Below, piece by piece: positions 18,392 to 27,920 of a stretch of DNA of 64,000 bases (positions are counted from its first letter, which is position 1; each line of letters opens with the position of its first letter). Source of the DNA: JBBQZP01 sp038207585 (GTDB taxonomy: Bacteria; Pseudomonadota; Alphaproteobacteria; Rhodobacterales; Rhodobacteraceae); assembly GCA_038207585.1 (NCBI GenBank), contig JBBQZP010000022.1, positions 10,631 through 74,630 on the forward strand. The letters run 5' to 3'. Position numbers and translations under genes: made by a program. The notes beneath the pieces are model-generated. The model was not told where the DNA came from. It worked only from the letters and a program-made list of their open reading frames with translations, and did no database searches.

Positions 18392-19449
18392 GCTGCTGTC
18401 CCTGCCTGTTGCAGATGCCAAAGCCGCACCGAAGGGCCAATGGCGGGGTTGGACAGTGTCTGCATCGTTTCGGGTGGAATCCGCGCGGCTTCAAGGGCGT
18501 AGTCGCGCAGAAGGCACGCCATGGCCGCGCGCCGCGCATCGGTTTTGCGAAACCCCGTCGTGATCAGCCAGCTGCGCACCTGTGCCAGACGATCCTGCAG
18601 GGCGGCGTCCGGTGCTACGATATCGCAGTCGGCGCAAACGGCCGCAATATCTTCGCGCGCGTTACGCGCCGCAACAGCACGGTCCAGTGCCACCTTGGTT
18701 TGTGGGCCCAGAACGGCGGGTCCGGCGACCTTGTCCGGACGACCGGGGCCGTAGACGTGAAACCGGGGGCCATCACGCCACAAAACCTGATGCCCACCCG
18801 CCAGAAGCCGCGCGCCAAAGCCCTCTGCGGCAGCCTCCGGGCGGATCAACCCTTGCCAGAACGCCGGTTCGGCCATGCGGACATAAAGCCAGGCCCCCGT
18901 GTCGTCGGTGACCTTGATGAACTTGCGAAAATGCTTGAACACCTGTTCAAACCCGGACTGCGAGCGGATGAATATTCCGGGGTTCGTGCGCCACAGATAC
19001 CACGGCACATCTCCTTGAGGATCATCGGTGAAAAGATATCGGGTGAACCGGTTTCCCGGCTCCAGCCGGACCAGCCACGGGGCCACATCCTTCAGCGCCT
19101 CGAAGGGTCGCCCTTTGAAAAAGCAACGATGCTCCAGTTCCGAGCTTTCCAGCAATTCCACCAGCCCCGTCACCTTTGCGGCATCAAGCAGCGCGAACGT
19201 CTCTGTGTGTGGCTGCTGTCCGGGGGCACCCGTCATGGTTTGCGCGTCGGGCGTTTGCTGCCCGAAAAGGGCTGTTCTGATCGCGTGCGGAATGTCGTCA
19301 TCCGGCGCATCGGGATCAAAGCCGCCGTTCAGCGGTTCGACAGTATCTATGACGGCAAGAGCGGGCGACGCTGGCAGTGTGGAACCTGAAGGTGCGGTTG
19401 ACGTGGCATTCATGGACCAGACATCACCCGGATCGTTCGAAACTGTCAT
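18388..19449 (-). CDS. DUF4123 domain protein, type VI effector chaperone candidate
   Basis: The product has 353 residues. A DUF4123-like region spans about residues 80-210: FALLDAAKVTGLVELLESS, LEHRCFFKGRPFEALKDVAP, PGIFIRSQSGFEQVFKHFRKF, then WLYVRMAEP. DUF4123 proteins (Tap/TEC) load effectors onto VgrG tips. The C-terminal 120 residues are helical and less conserved. The start is uncertain: ATG 19449 or 19413, with the frame open to 19548. It leads a coupled three-gene cassette with the immunity and lipase genes. No VgrG or Hcp gene is in the window. Confidence 0.75.
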   Translation of the reverse strand: MTVSNDPGDVWSMNATSTAPSGSTLPASPALAVIDTVEPLNGGFDPDAPDDDIPHAIRTALFGQQTPDAQTMTGAPGQQPHTETFALLDAAKVTGLVELLESSELEHRCFFKGRPFEALKDVAPWLVRLEPGNRFTRYLFTDDPQGDVPWYLWRTNPGIFIRSQSGFEQVFKHFRKFIKVTDDTGAWLYVRMAEPAFWQGLIRPEAAAEGFGARLLAGGHQVLWRDGPRFHVYGPGRPDKVAGPAVLGPQTKVALDRAVAARNAREDIAAVCADCDIVAPDAALQDRLAQVRSWLITTGFRKTDARRAAMACLLRDYALEAARIPPETMQTLSNPAIGPSVRLWHLQQAGTAA

Positions 19450-19587
19450 ATTTACCCGACTGATGTGGTCAAAAACTCTGGAAACGGAATGGCCTAGGAC
19501 AGAACCTCGCATCTGTTGCGATTCGACGCAATCCCGGCAGGGTCGCACGTCACCCGGAACCGGGCCCTTGCGATGCAGGCATGATCG

Positions 19588-20637
19588 TCAGGCGGCGTGC
19601 AGCGCATCCAGAACGGCGCTTGCGATCCGGGCTTTTGCGCCCGGACCGGGCCGCCGCAGCCCCGCCTTGGCCGAGGCGGCGGCCATTTTTCCGCGCAAAA
19701 GCGGATCTTCCAGAAGCGCGCCCAACGCTCCCGCAAACTCTGCCGGTGCGTCAGGCGGCACCAGCCGACCTGCGTCGCGCGGCACTGTTTGTGGTACGGC
19801 ACCCACGCTGCAGCCGACAATCGGCAGCCCGTTGACCAAGGCTTCGTCAAAGACCATTCCATAGCCTTCATAGCGCGTCGCCAGTGCAAAGATCGACGCG
19901 CGGCGATAGAGTACGTCCAGCGCCTCGCGCTCGATCTGGCCAGCAAAACGGACCCGGTCCGAAAGGCCCAGTCGGTCGCGCAAATCGGTCAGAAGGGCCG
20001 CCTGTCCGGCTTCGTGTTCCTTGCCTACGATGACCGCCTGCCAGTCGCGGGTTTTCAGCCGCGCCAGCGCCTGCAACAGCGTGTCATGCCCCTTGCGCGG
20101 GTGCAAAAGGCCGACGCTCAGGATCAGGGGCGGATCGACGGGGGCCGATACTCCGGTTGCAGGTGCAACGCCGGGGGGGGCAATCGTGATCAGCGCAGGG
20201 TTGGCGCCGTAACGGTCGGTCAGAATGGCGCGTGTGTGCGGGCTGGGCACGATCACCGCTTTGGCCAATCGCAGATTGTCCCGCTCGGTCTGGAACAGAT
20301 GCTGCGCGCGGGCGTCAGACAGACCGGTTTCCAGCGCCAGCGGATGATGGATCATTGCCACGATGGGGGCTTTAACGCGGGCCAGACCTGCCGTCGCAAT
20401 CGCCCCGAACACCAGCCCGTCAATGATGACCGGACGCGAGGGTTCAAGGCCGCAAAGCTGCGCTTCAGCATCCTGCATGTCGGCAGCGGTCGGGTCGGGA
20501 AAGCTTGCCGCAAGGCGCAAGTGGGCAACATCGTGGCCCAGCGCGCGAAGCCCGTCCAGCAACTGGCGTTCGTAGATAAAGCCTCCGGTCAGGGTTTCAT
20601 GGTCACCCGGAATGGCAAAGGCGGCGGGTCGGGTCAT
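19588..20637 (-). CDS. GT4-type glycosyltransferase
   Basis: The 349-residue protein has the GT-B fold. The N-terminal acceptor domain contains GGFIYERQLLDGLRALGHDV. The C-terminal donor domain contains ILSVGLLHPRKGHDTLLQAL and RYEGYGMVFDEALVNGLPIVG, which carries the EX7E-like donor-binding motif. It likely transfers a sugar from a nucleotide sugar. ATG 20637 overlaps the stop of the ABC permease gene in an ATGA, so it is translationally coupled to the importer operon. That link is unusual and unexplained. Confidence 0.82.
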   Translation of the reverse strand: MTRPAAFAIPGDHETLTGGFIYERQLLDGLRALGHDVAHLRLAASFPDPTAADMQDAEAQLCGLEPSRPVIIDGLVFGAIATAGLARVKAPIVAMIHHPLALETGLSDARAQHLFQTERDNLRLAKAVIVPSPHTRAILTDRYGANPALITIAPPGVAPATGVSAPVDPPLILSVGLLHPRKGHDTLLQALARLKTRDWQAVIVGKEHEAGQAALLTDLRDRLGLSDRVRFAGQIEREALDVLYRRASIFALATRYEGYGMVFDEALVNGLPIVGCSVGAVPQTVPRDAGRLVPPDAPAEFAGALGALLEDPLLRGKMAAASAKAGLRRPGPGAKARIASAVLDALHAA

Positions 20638-22223
20638 CGCTTTGCCTGCTCGGGTGCGTATCGCGCGTGGATGTGTTGCTCGATCAGGCCAACCAGCGCG
20701 TAAAGCAGTGCAGACACCAGCGTGATTGCCACGACGCAAGCCCACAGCATGTCATAGTCCGAAACGGACGCCGACAGCGCCATCAGGCTTCCGATGCCTC
20801 GCCCGGTAGCCAGCCATTCCACCACCGTCACCGCCAGAATCGACCCCGGCACCGCCATGCGTGCAGCGGCCATCAGCGCGGGCAGCATTGCGGGCATCTG
20901 CACATGCGCCAGCCGCAACCATCGACCGGCGCGGTAACAGCGCAGCACATCCATGATCTGCCCCGGAGCCTGCGCCAACCCGTGCAGGCAGGCAATCAGC
21001 GTCGGGAAAAACACCATGATGGCCACAAGGCTGATCGCGCCCGCCCCGCCGCGCCCCAGAAGCAAGATCACCAGCGGCGCCGTGGTGATGATCGGCACCG
21101 ACCGCAGCGCCACGGCCAAGGGCATCGCCACGCGCCCGGCCATCGGCACCAGCACGACCACCATCGCAAGCCCCGCACCAAGGCCAAGCCCGGCGATGTA
21201 TCCCGGCACTGTGGTGGCAAGGGTCTGCGCCATCGCCTGTGCCAACGTGCGTCGCGTCAGGGCGGCATCGGCGTCCAGAAAGACCGCGCTGAACACGGCA
21301 TCGGGGCGTTTGGCGAAGAACGGGCTCAGGTCAAACGCCGCCATCCCCGCCCACCACAGAAAAAGCGCAAGACCCGCCACGATCAGCGTTGATGGAACCG
21401 CGGGACGGGCACGCGGCGCGGCGGGCGGGGCCAGCAGAACCGGCGGCGGCGCGTCCATAACCCGCCGCGCCAACGCGCCGATCAGGCCATGCGCAAGGAT
21501 CGAGACGGCAGCGGCAAGGCTGGCCACCGCCCACGTTGCCTCGGCATCCAAAGCGCGGATCGCGGCGATGGTCAGCACGCCAAGCCCGCGTTCCGCCCCG
21601 GTGAATTCCCCCACCATCGCGCCAAGGATTGCCGCCGGGGCGGCGATCTGAAGCCCCGCGAACAGATAGGGCAGGGCCGCCCGTGCCCGCACCACAATCA
21701 GCGCCGTCCACCGCCCGCGACCATAGCTGCGCACAAGGTCGAACCACGCGGCAGGTGCCGCCCGCAGCCCCACGATCAACGGGATATAGGTGGTGTAATA
21801 CACCGCCAGCGCCGCCAGCGTAATCTGCGGCCCGGCCCCTGCGCCGAACAGCACACGCAGGATCGGCCCGGTGGCGACCAGCGGCAGGCAAAAGACCAAC
21901 AGCGCCAGCCCCGATACGACCCGCTCGGACTTCGGCAGCAGAATGGCGATCATGGCAAGTGCTGCGGCGGCAATGTTGCCCGCCGCAAATCCGATGCCCG
22001 CGTTGGTAAGGGTTTCGCCAAGGGCACGGCTCAGCACCCCGCTGTTCGTCAGCGTGTATTCGGCCACAGCCACGGGGCCGACCAGCATCCGCGTGCCCGA
22101 AAGCGCCTGCGCTGCCAGTTCCCACCCTGCAAAAAACAACAGCGTCGCAAGGATCGTCGGCAGAACCGCCCCGGCGGTTGCGATTGGGGTTGCAGGAGAC
22201 GGGCGCAGAGCGGCGCTGGTCAT
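20634..22223 (-). CDS. ABC importer permease with two fused membrane domains
   Basis: The 529-residue protein carries two copies of the BPD/SsuC-TauC-type permease domain. Each ends with an EAA-like loop: the first near residue 165-190 (AAPAAWFDLVRSYGRGRW) and the second near 445-465 (APGQIMDVLRCYRAGRW). Normally two separate subunits, or a homodimer of about 260 residues, form the channel. ATG 22223 overlaps the ATPase stop in an ATGA and is preferred to the longer frame. It works with the ATPase and binding protein just upstream. Confidence 0.9.
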   Translation of the reverse strand: MTSAALRPSPATPIATAGAVLPTILATLLFFAGWELAAQALSGTRMLVGPVAVAEYTLTNSGVLSRALGETLTNAGIGFAAGNIAAAALAMIAILLPKSERVVSGLALLVFCLPLVATGPILRVLFGAGAGPQITLAALAVYYTTYIPLIVGLRAAPAAWFDLVRSYGRGRWTALIVVRARAALPYLFAGLQIAAPAAILGAMVGEFTGAERGLGVLTIAAIRALDAEATWAVASLAAAVSILAHGLIGALARRVMDAPPPVLLAPPAAPRARPAVPSTLIVAGLALFLWWAGMAAFDLSPFFAKRPDAVFSAVFLDADAALTRRTLAQAMAQTLATTVPGYIAGLGLGAGLAMVVVLVPMAGRVAMPLAVALRSVPIITTAPLVILLLGRGGAGAISLVAIMVFFPTLIACLHGLAQAPGQIMDVLRCYRAGRWLRLAHVQMPAMLPALMAAARMAVPGSILAVTVVEWLATGRGIGSLMALSASVSDYDMLWACVVAITLVSALLYALVGLIEQHIHARYAPEQAKR

Positions 22224-23011
22224 TGCGCGGCGAGGCGCGGCTGACCCTGCGCCATGCCCTGCATCAAGGCTGCACCCACCGCATGGGCCACAGCGCGGAA
22301 CGCATCGGTTGACGCCATGCCCGACAGGCGCGGGCGATCCAGCGGCACGGCGATATCGGCCACGACGCGCGCCGGGCGGGGCGAGAATACCAAAATACGG
22401 TCGGCCAGCAGCACCGCCTCGCTGATCGAATGGGTCACAAGCAGGGTGGTTGTCGCGCGCGCCTCCCACAGGGGCGGCAGATCTTCGGCCAGTTGCAGGC
22501 GCGTCAACTCGTCAACCGCACCAAAGGGTTCATCCAGCAAAAGCACTGCCGGTTCGGTGATCATGGCGCGGGCGATTGCCGCGCGCTGGCGCATACCGCC
22601 TGACAAAGCCGCCGGTCGGGTGTCGGCAAAACCGTCCAACCCGACGAGTGAGATCAAACGGGCAATCGCGGCCTCGTCCACCGGACGCCGCGCCAGCTTC
22701 AGCGCCAGCGCTACATTGCCGCGCAGACTGCGCCATGGCAACAGCGACGGGTCCTGAAACGCCATTGAAAGACGCCCCGCCGCCGCTTGTTCGGTCGGTG
22801 ACAGGCCACTAATCGTGATGTCGCCCGCCGTTGGCGACTCCAACCCCGCAACCAGCCGCAACAACGTGGATTTGCCGCAGCCTGACGGGCCAACAAGCGC
22901 GGTTGTCTGACCGGCGGCAAGTGTCACATCCAAGGGCGCCAGCACTTGCGTTGTGCCAAACCGGTGCGCGAGGCCCGTGCACCGAATATCAAAGGCGGGT
23001 TCAGGTGCCAT
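22220..23011 (-). CDS. ABC importer ATPase, nitrate/sulfonate/taurine type
   Basis: The 263-residue ATPase shows the full set of motifs: Walker A GPSGCGKST, Q-loop AFQDPSLLPWR, signature LSGGMRQR, Walker B VLLLDEPFGAVDE and the switch histidine in LLVTHSISEA. The FQDPSLLPW version is typical of the SsuB/TauB/ThiZ group. ATG 23011 overlaps the end of the binding-protein gene by 11 bases; the frame is open further upstream but would enter that gene. It powers uptake by the fused permease. Confidence 0.93.
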   Translation of the reverse strand: MAPEPAFDIRCTGLAHRFGTTQVLAPLDVTLAAGQTTALVGPSGCGKSTLLRLVAGLESPTAGDITISGLSPTEQAAAGRLSMAFQDPSLLPWRSLRGNVALALKLARRPVDEAAIARLISLVGLDGFADTRPAALSGGMRQRAAIARAMITEPAVLLLDEPFGAVDELTRLQLAEDLPPLWEARATTTLLVTHSISEAVLLADRILVFSPRPARVVADIAVPLDRPRLSGMASTDAFRAVAHAVGAALMQGMAQGQPRLAAQ

Positions 23012-23999
23012 GAATCTCGTCAAGGATAGAGCGGTCCCAAAGATCGGGCGTGACCGTGCGGCCCAGCAGCGCCAGCGTTGCAATATTGGCCTGCACGGTT
23101 TCATCCGTCCACCAGCCAAAGCCGTTCTTGTCGGTCAGATCGGAAAACATCAGCGGAACCTGCCGCGCCGCCTGCAGCTTTTGCGTGGGAAGATCCAACC
23201 CTGCATCGGGATAGCTTGCAAGGGTCAGTTCTGCCGCCGCATCGGTATCGGCGCGGTAGGCCTGCCATCCCAGCACCTCGCCCGCGATCAGGGCGCGCAC
23301 CTGATCGCGGCGGTTGGCAAGGCTGTCTTCGGTGGCAATATAGGTCTGCGAATGAACCGAATAGCCATGATCGGCCAGCAGCATCGTCACGCTTTCAATG
23401 CCTTGCACGGCCATCGCCACCGGCAGATCGGTTTCCCAGCACAGCAGACAATCCACGTCGCCCGCAAGCAGCGGCTGGGCCGCGTATTGCGTCGGCACCA
23501 CTTCGATGCCTGCAATATCGACGTTGTTCAGCTTGCACAGCGCCGCAAGCACCGGCGTGTTCGCCAGCGCCATGCCGATACGCTTGCCCACCAGATCGGA
23601 GGGGCTGTTGACCGGGTTCGCGGGCAGGGATGCAATGACGAACGGGTTTTTCTGCATCGCCACGGCAATGATGCGGAACGGCGCACCTTCGGCGACCGCA
23701 GCGGCAGTATAGTCAGCCGCCGAAATGCCCACCAACGCCGTGCCCGATACCACGGGCGGCTCAACCGGGGCGTTCGGGCCGCCCTGCATCAGTGCCACCT
23801 CAAGCCCGGCATCCCGCCAGAAACCGCGATCCTGCGCGATATAGCTTCCCGCGAACTGGACCGAGTGCAGCCACGACAGTTGCAGACCAACGGCTGTCTG
23901 TGCCTTGGCACGCAGCGGGGCAATCCCAAGACCGGCAGCGGCAAATGCACCGCCTGCCAATGTCAATGCCTGACGGCGGTTCGGATTTGGCTGTCGCAT
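23001..23999 (-). CDS. NMT1/THI5-like substrate-binding protein with Tat-type signal
   Basis: The 332-residue protein begins with a twin-arginine type leader (PNRRQALTLAGGAFAAAG) that ends near AKA. The mature protein has the NMT1/SsuA fold: LQLSWLHSVQFAGSYIAQDRGFW, EVALMQGGPNAPV and LVGKRIGMALANTPVLAAL. This group binds pyrimidine precursors of thiamine, sulfonates, nitrate or related small molecules; the ligand here cannot be named. It heads the operon binding protein - ATPase - permease - glycosyltransferase. Confidence 0.87.
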   Translation of the reverse strand: MRQPNPNRRQALTLAGGAFAAAGLGIAPLRAKAQTAVGLQLSWLHSVQFAGSYIAQDRGFWRDAGLEVALMQGGPNAPVEPPVVSGTALVGISAADYTAAAVAEGAPFRIIAVAMQKNPFVIASLPANPVNSPSDLVGKRIGMALANTPVLAALCKLNNVDIAGIEVVPTQYAAQPLLAGDVDCLLCWETDLPVAMAVQGIESVTMLLADHGYSVHSQTYIATEDSLANRRDQVRALIAGEVLGWQAYRADTDAAAELTLASYPDAGLDLPTQKLQAARQVPLMFSDLTDKNGFGWWTDETVQANIATLALLGRTVTPDLWDRSILDEIHGT

Positions 24000-24083
24000 C
24001 GTGTTCCTTTCAAGTGTCTTTTTCGATCTAGAGGCGGCACACGGCGAGGCAACAGAAATCGGGCCATCCGGGGCGCGGGCGCG

Positions 24084-24671
24084 TCATTCCTGCCGGATCG
24101 CCTCGAATTCAAGCGTGATGCGGACTTCGTCACCCACAAACATGGGCAGCGCATAGGTGCTGCCGAAATCGGACCGCAGCAGAGACGTGGTCGCCGAAAT
24201 GCCAACCGTTTCGCCGCCGTGACAGCACGGATAGACCGCCAGTTGATTAAGTGTGACATCCAGCGTCACCGGTTTTGTGACCCCGCGCAGGGTCAGATCA
24301 CCGGTCACGGTGCCCGTGGTATCGGTCAGGGGCGTGCCACCATCGGCCGCAAAGGTGATCTGCGGGTTCGCTTCCGCATCCAGAAAATCGGCGGATTTTA
24401 CATGCGTATCACGTTCGGCAAGGGCGGTGTCCACGCTCGCAGCCCCGATAGTGGCGGCTACCTTGCCAAGCGTGCGGGTTTCGGGATCATAGACGAATTC
24501 GCCCGACACATCGGAGAACCGGCCCAGAACGCGGGCATATCCGGCGTGCATCACGGTAAAGACGACGACGGTGTGTTCGGGGTCAATTTTCCATGTGGCG
24601 GGGGCTGCCGTGGCTTGCGTTGCGGCAAGGGAAACGACGGCGGCACTGAAAACGGCGGGAAAACGGATCAT
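24084..24671 (-). CDS. YceI family periplasmic protein
   Basis: The 195-residue protein has a signal peptide (MIRFPAVFSAAVVSLAATQA) followed by the YceI lipocalin-like fold. It starts with TWKIDPEHTVVVFTVMHAG and has FDAEANPQITF-type (FLDAEANPQITF) and LTLRGVTKPVTLDV strands. Members bind isoprenoid-like lipids in the periplasm; the ligand here is unknown. I chose ATG 24671, 4 bases after the end of the opgH-like gene, which fits coupling to it. The longer frame would run into that gene. Confidence 0.9.
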   Translation of the reverse strand: MIRFPAVFSAAVVSLAATQATAAPATWKIDPEHTVVVFTVMHAGYARVLGRFSDVSGEFVYDPETRTLGKVAATIGAASVDTALAERDTHVKSADFLDAEANPQITFAADGGTPLTDTTGTVTGDLTLRGVTKPVTLDVTLNQLAVYPCCHGGETVGISATTSLLRSDFGSTYALPMFVGDEVRITLEFEAIRQE

Positions 24672-24675
24672 CAGG

Positions 24676-26547
24676 TTACTCCTTTGCAAGGGTCGCGGCG
24701 GGGGAAAGCCCCACCATCGGATCATCGGCCGGATCATCGGGGCGCAAGGCCGCACGGTCTTCGGGAATGTCGAACAGGCCCGCGTTCAGCGACCAGCGGC
24801 TGACAGAGGGCAAGGTTGCCACCACGGCCAGCGGTATTGCGCCGATCAGCGCCAGCATCATCGGTGCGGCAAAGGGCAGGGCCCAGGGCGCCATGAACCC
24901 AAGCCAAAGCGCCAGCGCCGTGCCCATCACGGTTTGCGGCCACAGAACGCGCGTCGCCTCATCCCAGCCTAACCGCGCGCGGCTGCGTTGTTGCGCATCC
25001 CAGCCGACACGGCGGCCAAAGCACAGGCCGACCAGAAAGATCGACAGCGCCACCGCCACAACCGGGGTGGTCAGCATCGAAAACACAATCTCGGCCAGCC
25101 CGCCGAGCACCACCCGCCTGCGCCCACCGTACGCCGCCGCCCGTGCTGGCACGGCCAGGACCTGGGCCAGACCCATGATCTTGGGCATCAGATTGAGCGT
25201 CATCAGCAAAGCAAAAAGGCCAAGCCCGGCCCAGACTGATACGCCTTCGATCTGGTCCTGACGCGCCGCCATTGCGGCCCCCAAAACGATAAACGCCATC
25301 CACGCCGGAGCCGCGACATACATCTGGATCGCGAGCAGCAATTGCAAACGGCTGACCGGACGCAGTCCCGGCAGACCCAGAAGCCGCAGATATTGCAGAT
25401 TGCCGTTCATCCAGCGCAATTCCCGGCGGATAAAATCGACCAGACTGGGCGGGTTCTCCTCGCGGCTTTCGGATTCCTCGGCCATGACGCGCACCTCAAG
25501 CCCGGTCGTGCGCATCAGCACGGCCTCGACCTGATCATGGCTCAGGATATGGCCCGACAACGGGCCGCGCCCCGGCAACTCCGGCAGCATGCAGGCATCG
25601 CGGAACGGGATCATGCGGATCAGCAGATTATGGCCCCAGTTCGGCCCGCAATCGGCCTGCCACCATGCCGACCCCAAAGTATAAGACCGCATGCCGTGGC
25701 GCATGCCGAACTGAAACACGCGGGTAAAGAAGGTGCGCGACGGAAGGCCCGTGACCAGACTTTGCAGCATGCCGATTTCAGGGCTTGCCTGCATCACCCG
25801 CACCATCCGCAGCACCGTCTGCGCACCCATTTCGCTATCGGCATCCAGCGGCAGGAACAGGTCATACTCCTCGCCGAAGCGATGCACGAATTCGGCGATA
25901 TTGCCCGCCTTGTAACCCGCGTTATCAGTGCGGCGGCGGTATAGGATGACAGTATCGGGGCGCTGATCCGTCCATTCGGCCATCAGCGCCTGTTCGCGCT
26001 GGGCGATGCCGGGTCTGTCGGTATCGCTGAGCACATGAAAGGCGAAACGACCTGCGAAGGGACCCCTCGCCAGATCACGCTCCAACCGGCGCAGGCGGGC
26101 GATCGAGGCATCGGGGTCTTCGTTGCGCAAGGGCATCACGACGGCCACGCGCAAGCGGATCGGCGCGTCCGGGTCAGCCCGCAGCAGCGCGGGCGTGACC
26201 TGAGCAGCCGCAGCCTGCCCATAGACACGGTCCAGCACGAACCCCGCCACGCTGTTCCAGAACCCGATCGAAAGCCAAGGCAGCGTCAACCCGTAGGCCG
26301 CCAGCATCAGCCATTCGCCCCAAATCACGCCACCGGGCAACAGCAGCGCCCACATCGCCAGCAACAGTGCCAGAATGGTCACCATATTCAGCACCAGCAT
26401 CAACGCCCGCCGCACCCGAACCGGAACCCGCTGTGCTACGGTGCCGCTGTTGGTATGAGGTGCAAAGGCTGGTGGAATTGACATCACAACGGGTTTCTCG
26501 GGTTGGTCAGACAGCGCGCGGCGGTCGGAGGATGAACTTTGCGTCAT
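24676..26547 (-). CDS. opgH: OpgH/MdoH-like glucan glucosyltransferase
   Basis: The 623-residue inner-membrane GT2 enzyme has two N-terminal hydrophobic segments and a cytoplasmic catalytic domain. The domain contains VAVVMPLRNEDPDAS, LFLPLDADSEMG (DxD), HILSHDQVEAVLMR and RRELRWMNGNLQYL (the R/QxxRW motif). Several more membrane helices follow. OpgH makes the linear glucan backbone of osmoregulated periplasmic glucans from UDP-glucose. It is shorter than the E. coli enzyme of about 850 residues, as in other alphaproteobacteria. The usual partner opgG is not adjacent. Confidence 0.9.
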   Translation of the reverse strand: MTQSSSSDRRALSDQPEKPVVMSIPPAFAPHTNSGTVAQRVPVRVRRALMLVLNMVTILALLLAMWALLLPGGVIWGEWLMLAAYGLTLPWLSIGFWNSVAGFVLDRVYGQAAAAQVTPALLRADPDAPIRLRVAVVMPLRNEDPDASIARLRRLERDLARGPFAGRFAFHVLSDTDRPGIAQREQALMAEWTDQRPDTVILYRRRTDNAGYKAGNIAEFVHRFGEEYDLFLPLDADSEMGAQTVLRMVRVMQASPEIGMLQSLVTGLPSRTFFTRVFQFGMRHGMRSYTLGSAWWQADCGPNWGHNLLIRMIPFRDACMLPELPGRGPLSGHILSHDQVEAVLMRTTGLEVRVMAEESESREENPPSLVDFIRRELRWMNGNLQYLRLLGLPGLRPVSRLQLLLAIQMYVAAPAWMAFIVLGAAMAARQDQIEGVSVWAGLGLFALLMTLNLMPKIMGLAQVLAVPARAAAYGGRRRVVLGGLAEIVFSMLTTPVVAVALSIFLVGLCFGRRVGWDAQQRSRARLGWDEATRVLWPQTVMGTALALWLGFMAPWALPFAAPMMLALIGAIPLAVVATLPSVSRWSLNAGLFDIPEDRAALRPDDPADDPMVGLSPAATLAKE

Positions 26548-26747
26548 ACTTGGATCACGGCGATGCGAGGTCCAATGACATTTCCGCGTGAAAACGAAAC
26601 AAACCGGGGATTTCGAGGTAAAGTAGCGCGCGTGGGCCTCGTCAAAGATGCACTCGCAGCAATGTGTCGATAATTAAGCTACAAATGGCGTGTCATTCTG
26701 ATGCGTGGCACTACATGGTCGAAACACCTGAAGCGGGAAAGATACGG

Positions 26748-27920
26748 ATGCGTTCAAGCCTGATCAAATCGGCACTCGCGGTTGCCATTGTTGTTGCGAC
26801 CGGGGCGATCTGGGTCGTTTTTATCCCTTCTTCCCTTCCCGTGCTGCAACGCCTCGGCGTGCTTGATCTGCTGGGGGTTCCCGCGCAGGCCACGGATGCG
26901 ACGCAACAACCTCAGCGACAGGCGGGGCCCACGCGCGTGGTTGCGGCGGCGGTGCAGTCGGGGGCGCTGAACAACCGGATCACCGCCATCGGTGACGGCC
27001 GCGCGACCCGTTCCGTCACGCTGACGGCGGATGCGGCGGGCAAGATCGTTGCTGTGGATGCCGTGTCGGGCAGCTTTGTCAAAGAGGGGGCGCAGGTTCT
27101 GGCTCTGGATGACGAGGTCGAGAAGATTGCTGTGGAACGCGCCCGGATCATCCTGAAGAATGCGCAGGATGATGTTGACCGGCTGTCGCAGCTGAAAGGC
27201 AGCGGGGCCACGACTGCCGTTGCAGTGCAGGCCGCCCAGCTTGAATTGCGCACGGCACAGCTTGGTTTGCAAGACGCCGAACTGAAGCTGACACAACGCG
27301 TCGTCCTGGCCCCCATTTCGGGCTGGATCGGGCTGGCCGAGGTAGAGCCGGGCGACCGCATTCAGGCGCAGGACCCGATCACCGTCATCGCCGACCGGTC
27401 CGAAATTCTGATCGACTTTTCGGTGCCGGAGCGGGTGATCAACGATCTGGCAATCGGCGATCCGGTGCAGGTTGTGTCCCTCGCCAGCCCCGACCGGCCT
27501 CGCCCCGGCGTGATCAGCGCCATCGACAATATCGTGGACCGCGCCAGCCGATCGCTGCGGGTGCAGGCGAGGGTGGAAAACACCGATGACAGCCTGCGTC
27601 CCGGCATGGCGTTTCAGGTCGATCTGGAATTTGTCGGCAACACATTGCCCTCGGTGCCGCCGCTTGCCGTGCAATGGTCCAGTCAGGGGTCATTCGTCTG
27701 GATCGTTCGCGAGGGCAAGGCGGTGCGCGTCGATGCGGTGATCCGCCAACGCAATGCCGACAGCGTGCTGATCGAGGCAGAGGTTGAACCCGATGAAATG
27801 GTGATCGTCGAAGGCGTGCAGTCGCTGCGGGCCGGAGCGGCTGTGGAAGCCGTGCCCGAGACAGGCGCGCCGCTGGATGCGGCAGCCCCCACCGCCGGCA
27901 CCAGCACCGAAAACCTATGA
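26748..27920 (+). CDS. RND efflux periplasmic adaptor (membrane fusion protein)
   Basis: The 390-residue protein has an N-terminal membrane anchor (SALAVAIVVATGAIWVVFI). Biotinyl-lipoyl halves surround a helical hairpin: AAGKIVAVDAVSGSFVKEGA, the helix pair around KNAQDDVDRLSQLKGSGATT, then VVLAPISGWIGLAEVEPGD. A beta-barrel and a membrane-proximal domain follow. It links the inner-membrane pump to an outer-membrane channel. ATG 26748 has GGGAAAG upstream; 26715 and 26664 are alternatives. The stop overlaps the pump gene start. Confidence 0.92.
   Translation: MRSSLIKSALAVAIVVATGAIWVVFIPSSLPVLQRLGVLDLLGVPAQATDATQQPQRQAGPTRVVAAAVQSGALNNRITAIGDGRATRSVTLTADAAGKIVAVDAVSGSFVKEGAQVLALDDEVEKIAVERARIILKNAQDDVDRLSQLKGSGATTAVAVQAAQLELRTAQLGLQDAELKLTQRVVLAPISGWIGLAEVEPGDRIQAQDPITVIADRSEILIDFSVPERVINDLAIGDPVQVVSLASPDRPRPGVISAIDNIVDRASRSLRVQARVENTDDSLRPGMAFQVDLEFVGNTLPSVPPLAVQWSSQGSFVWIVREGKAVRVDAVIRQRNADSVLIEAEVEPDEMVIVEGVQSLRAGAAVEAVPETGAPLDAAAPTAGTSTENL

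Noticed and set aside
22953..24803. A 616-residue open frame on the plus strand
   Set aside because: It is antisense to the binding-protein and YceI genes, has no recognisable domain, and is biased in Arg/Gln/His.
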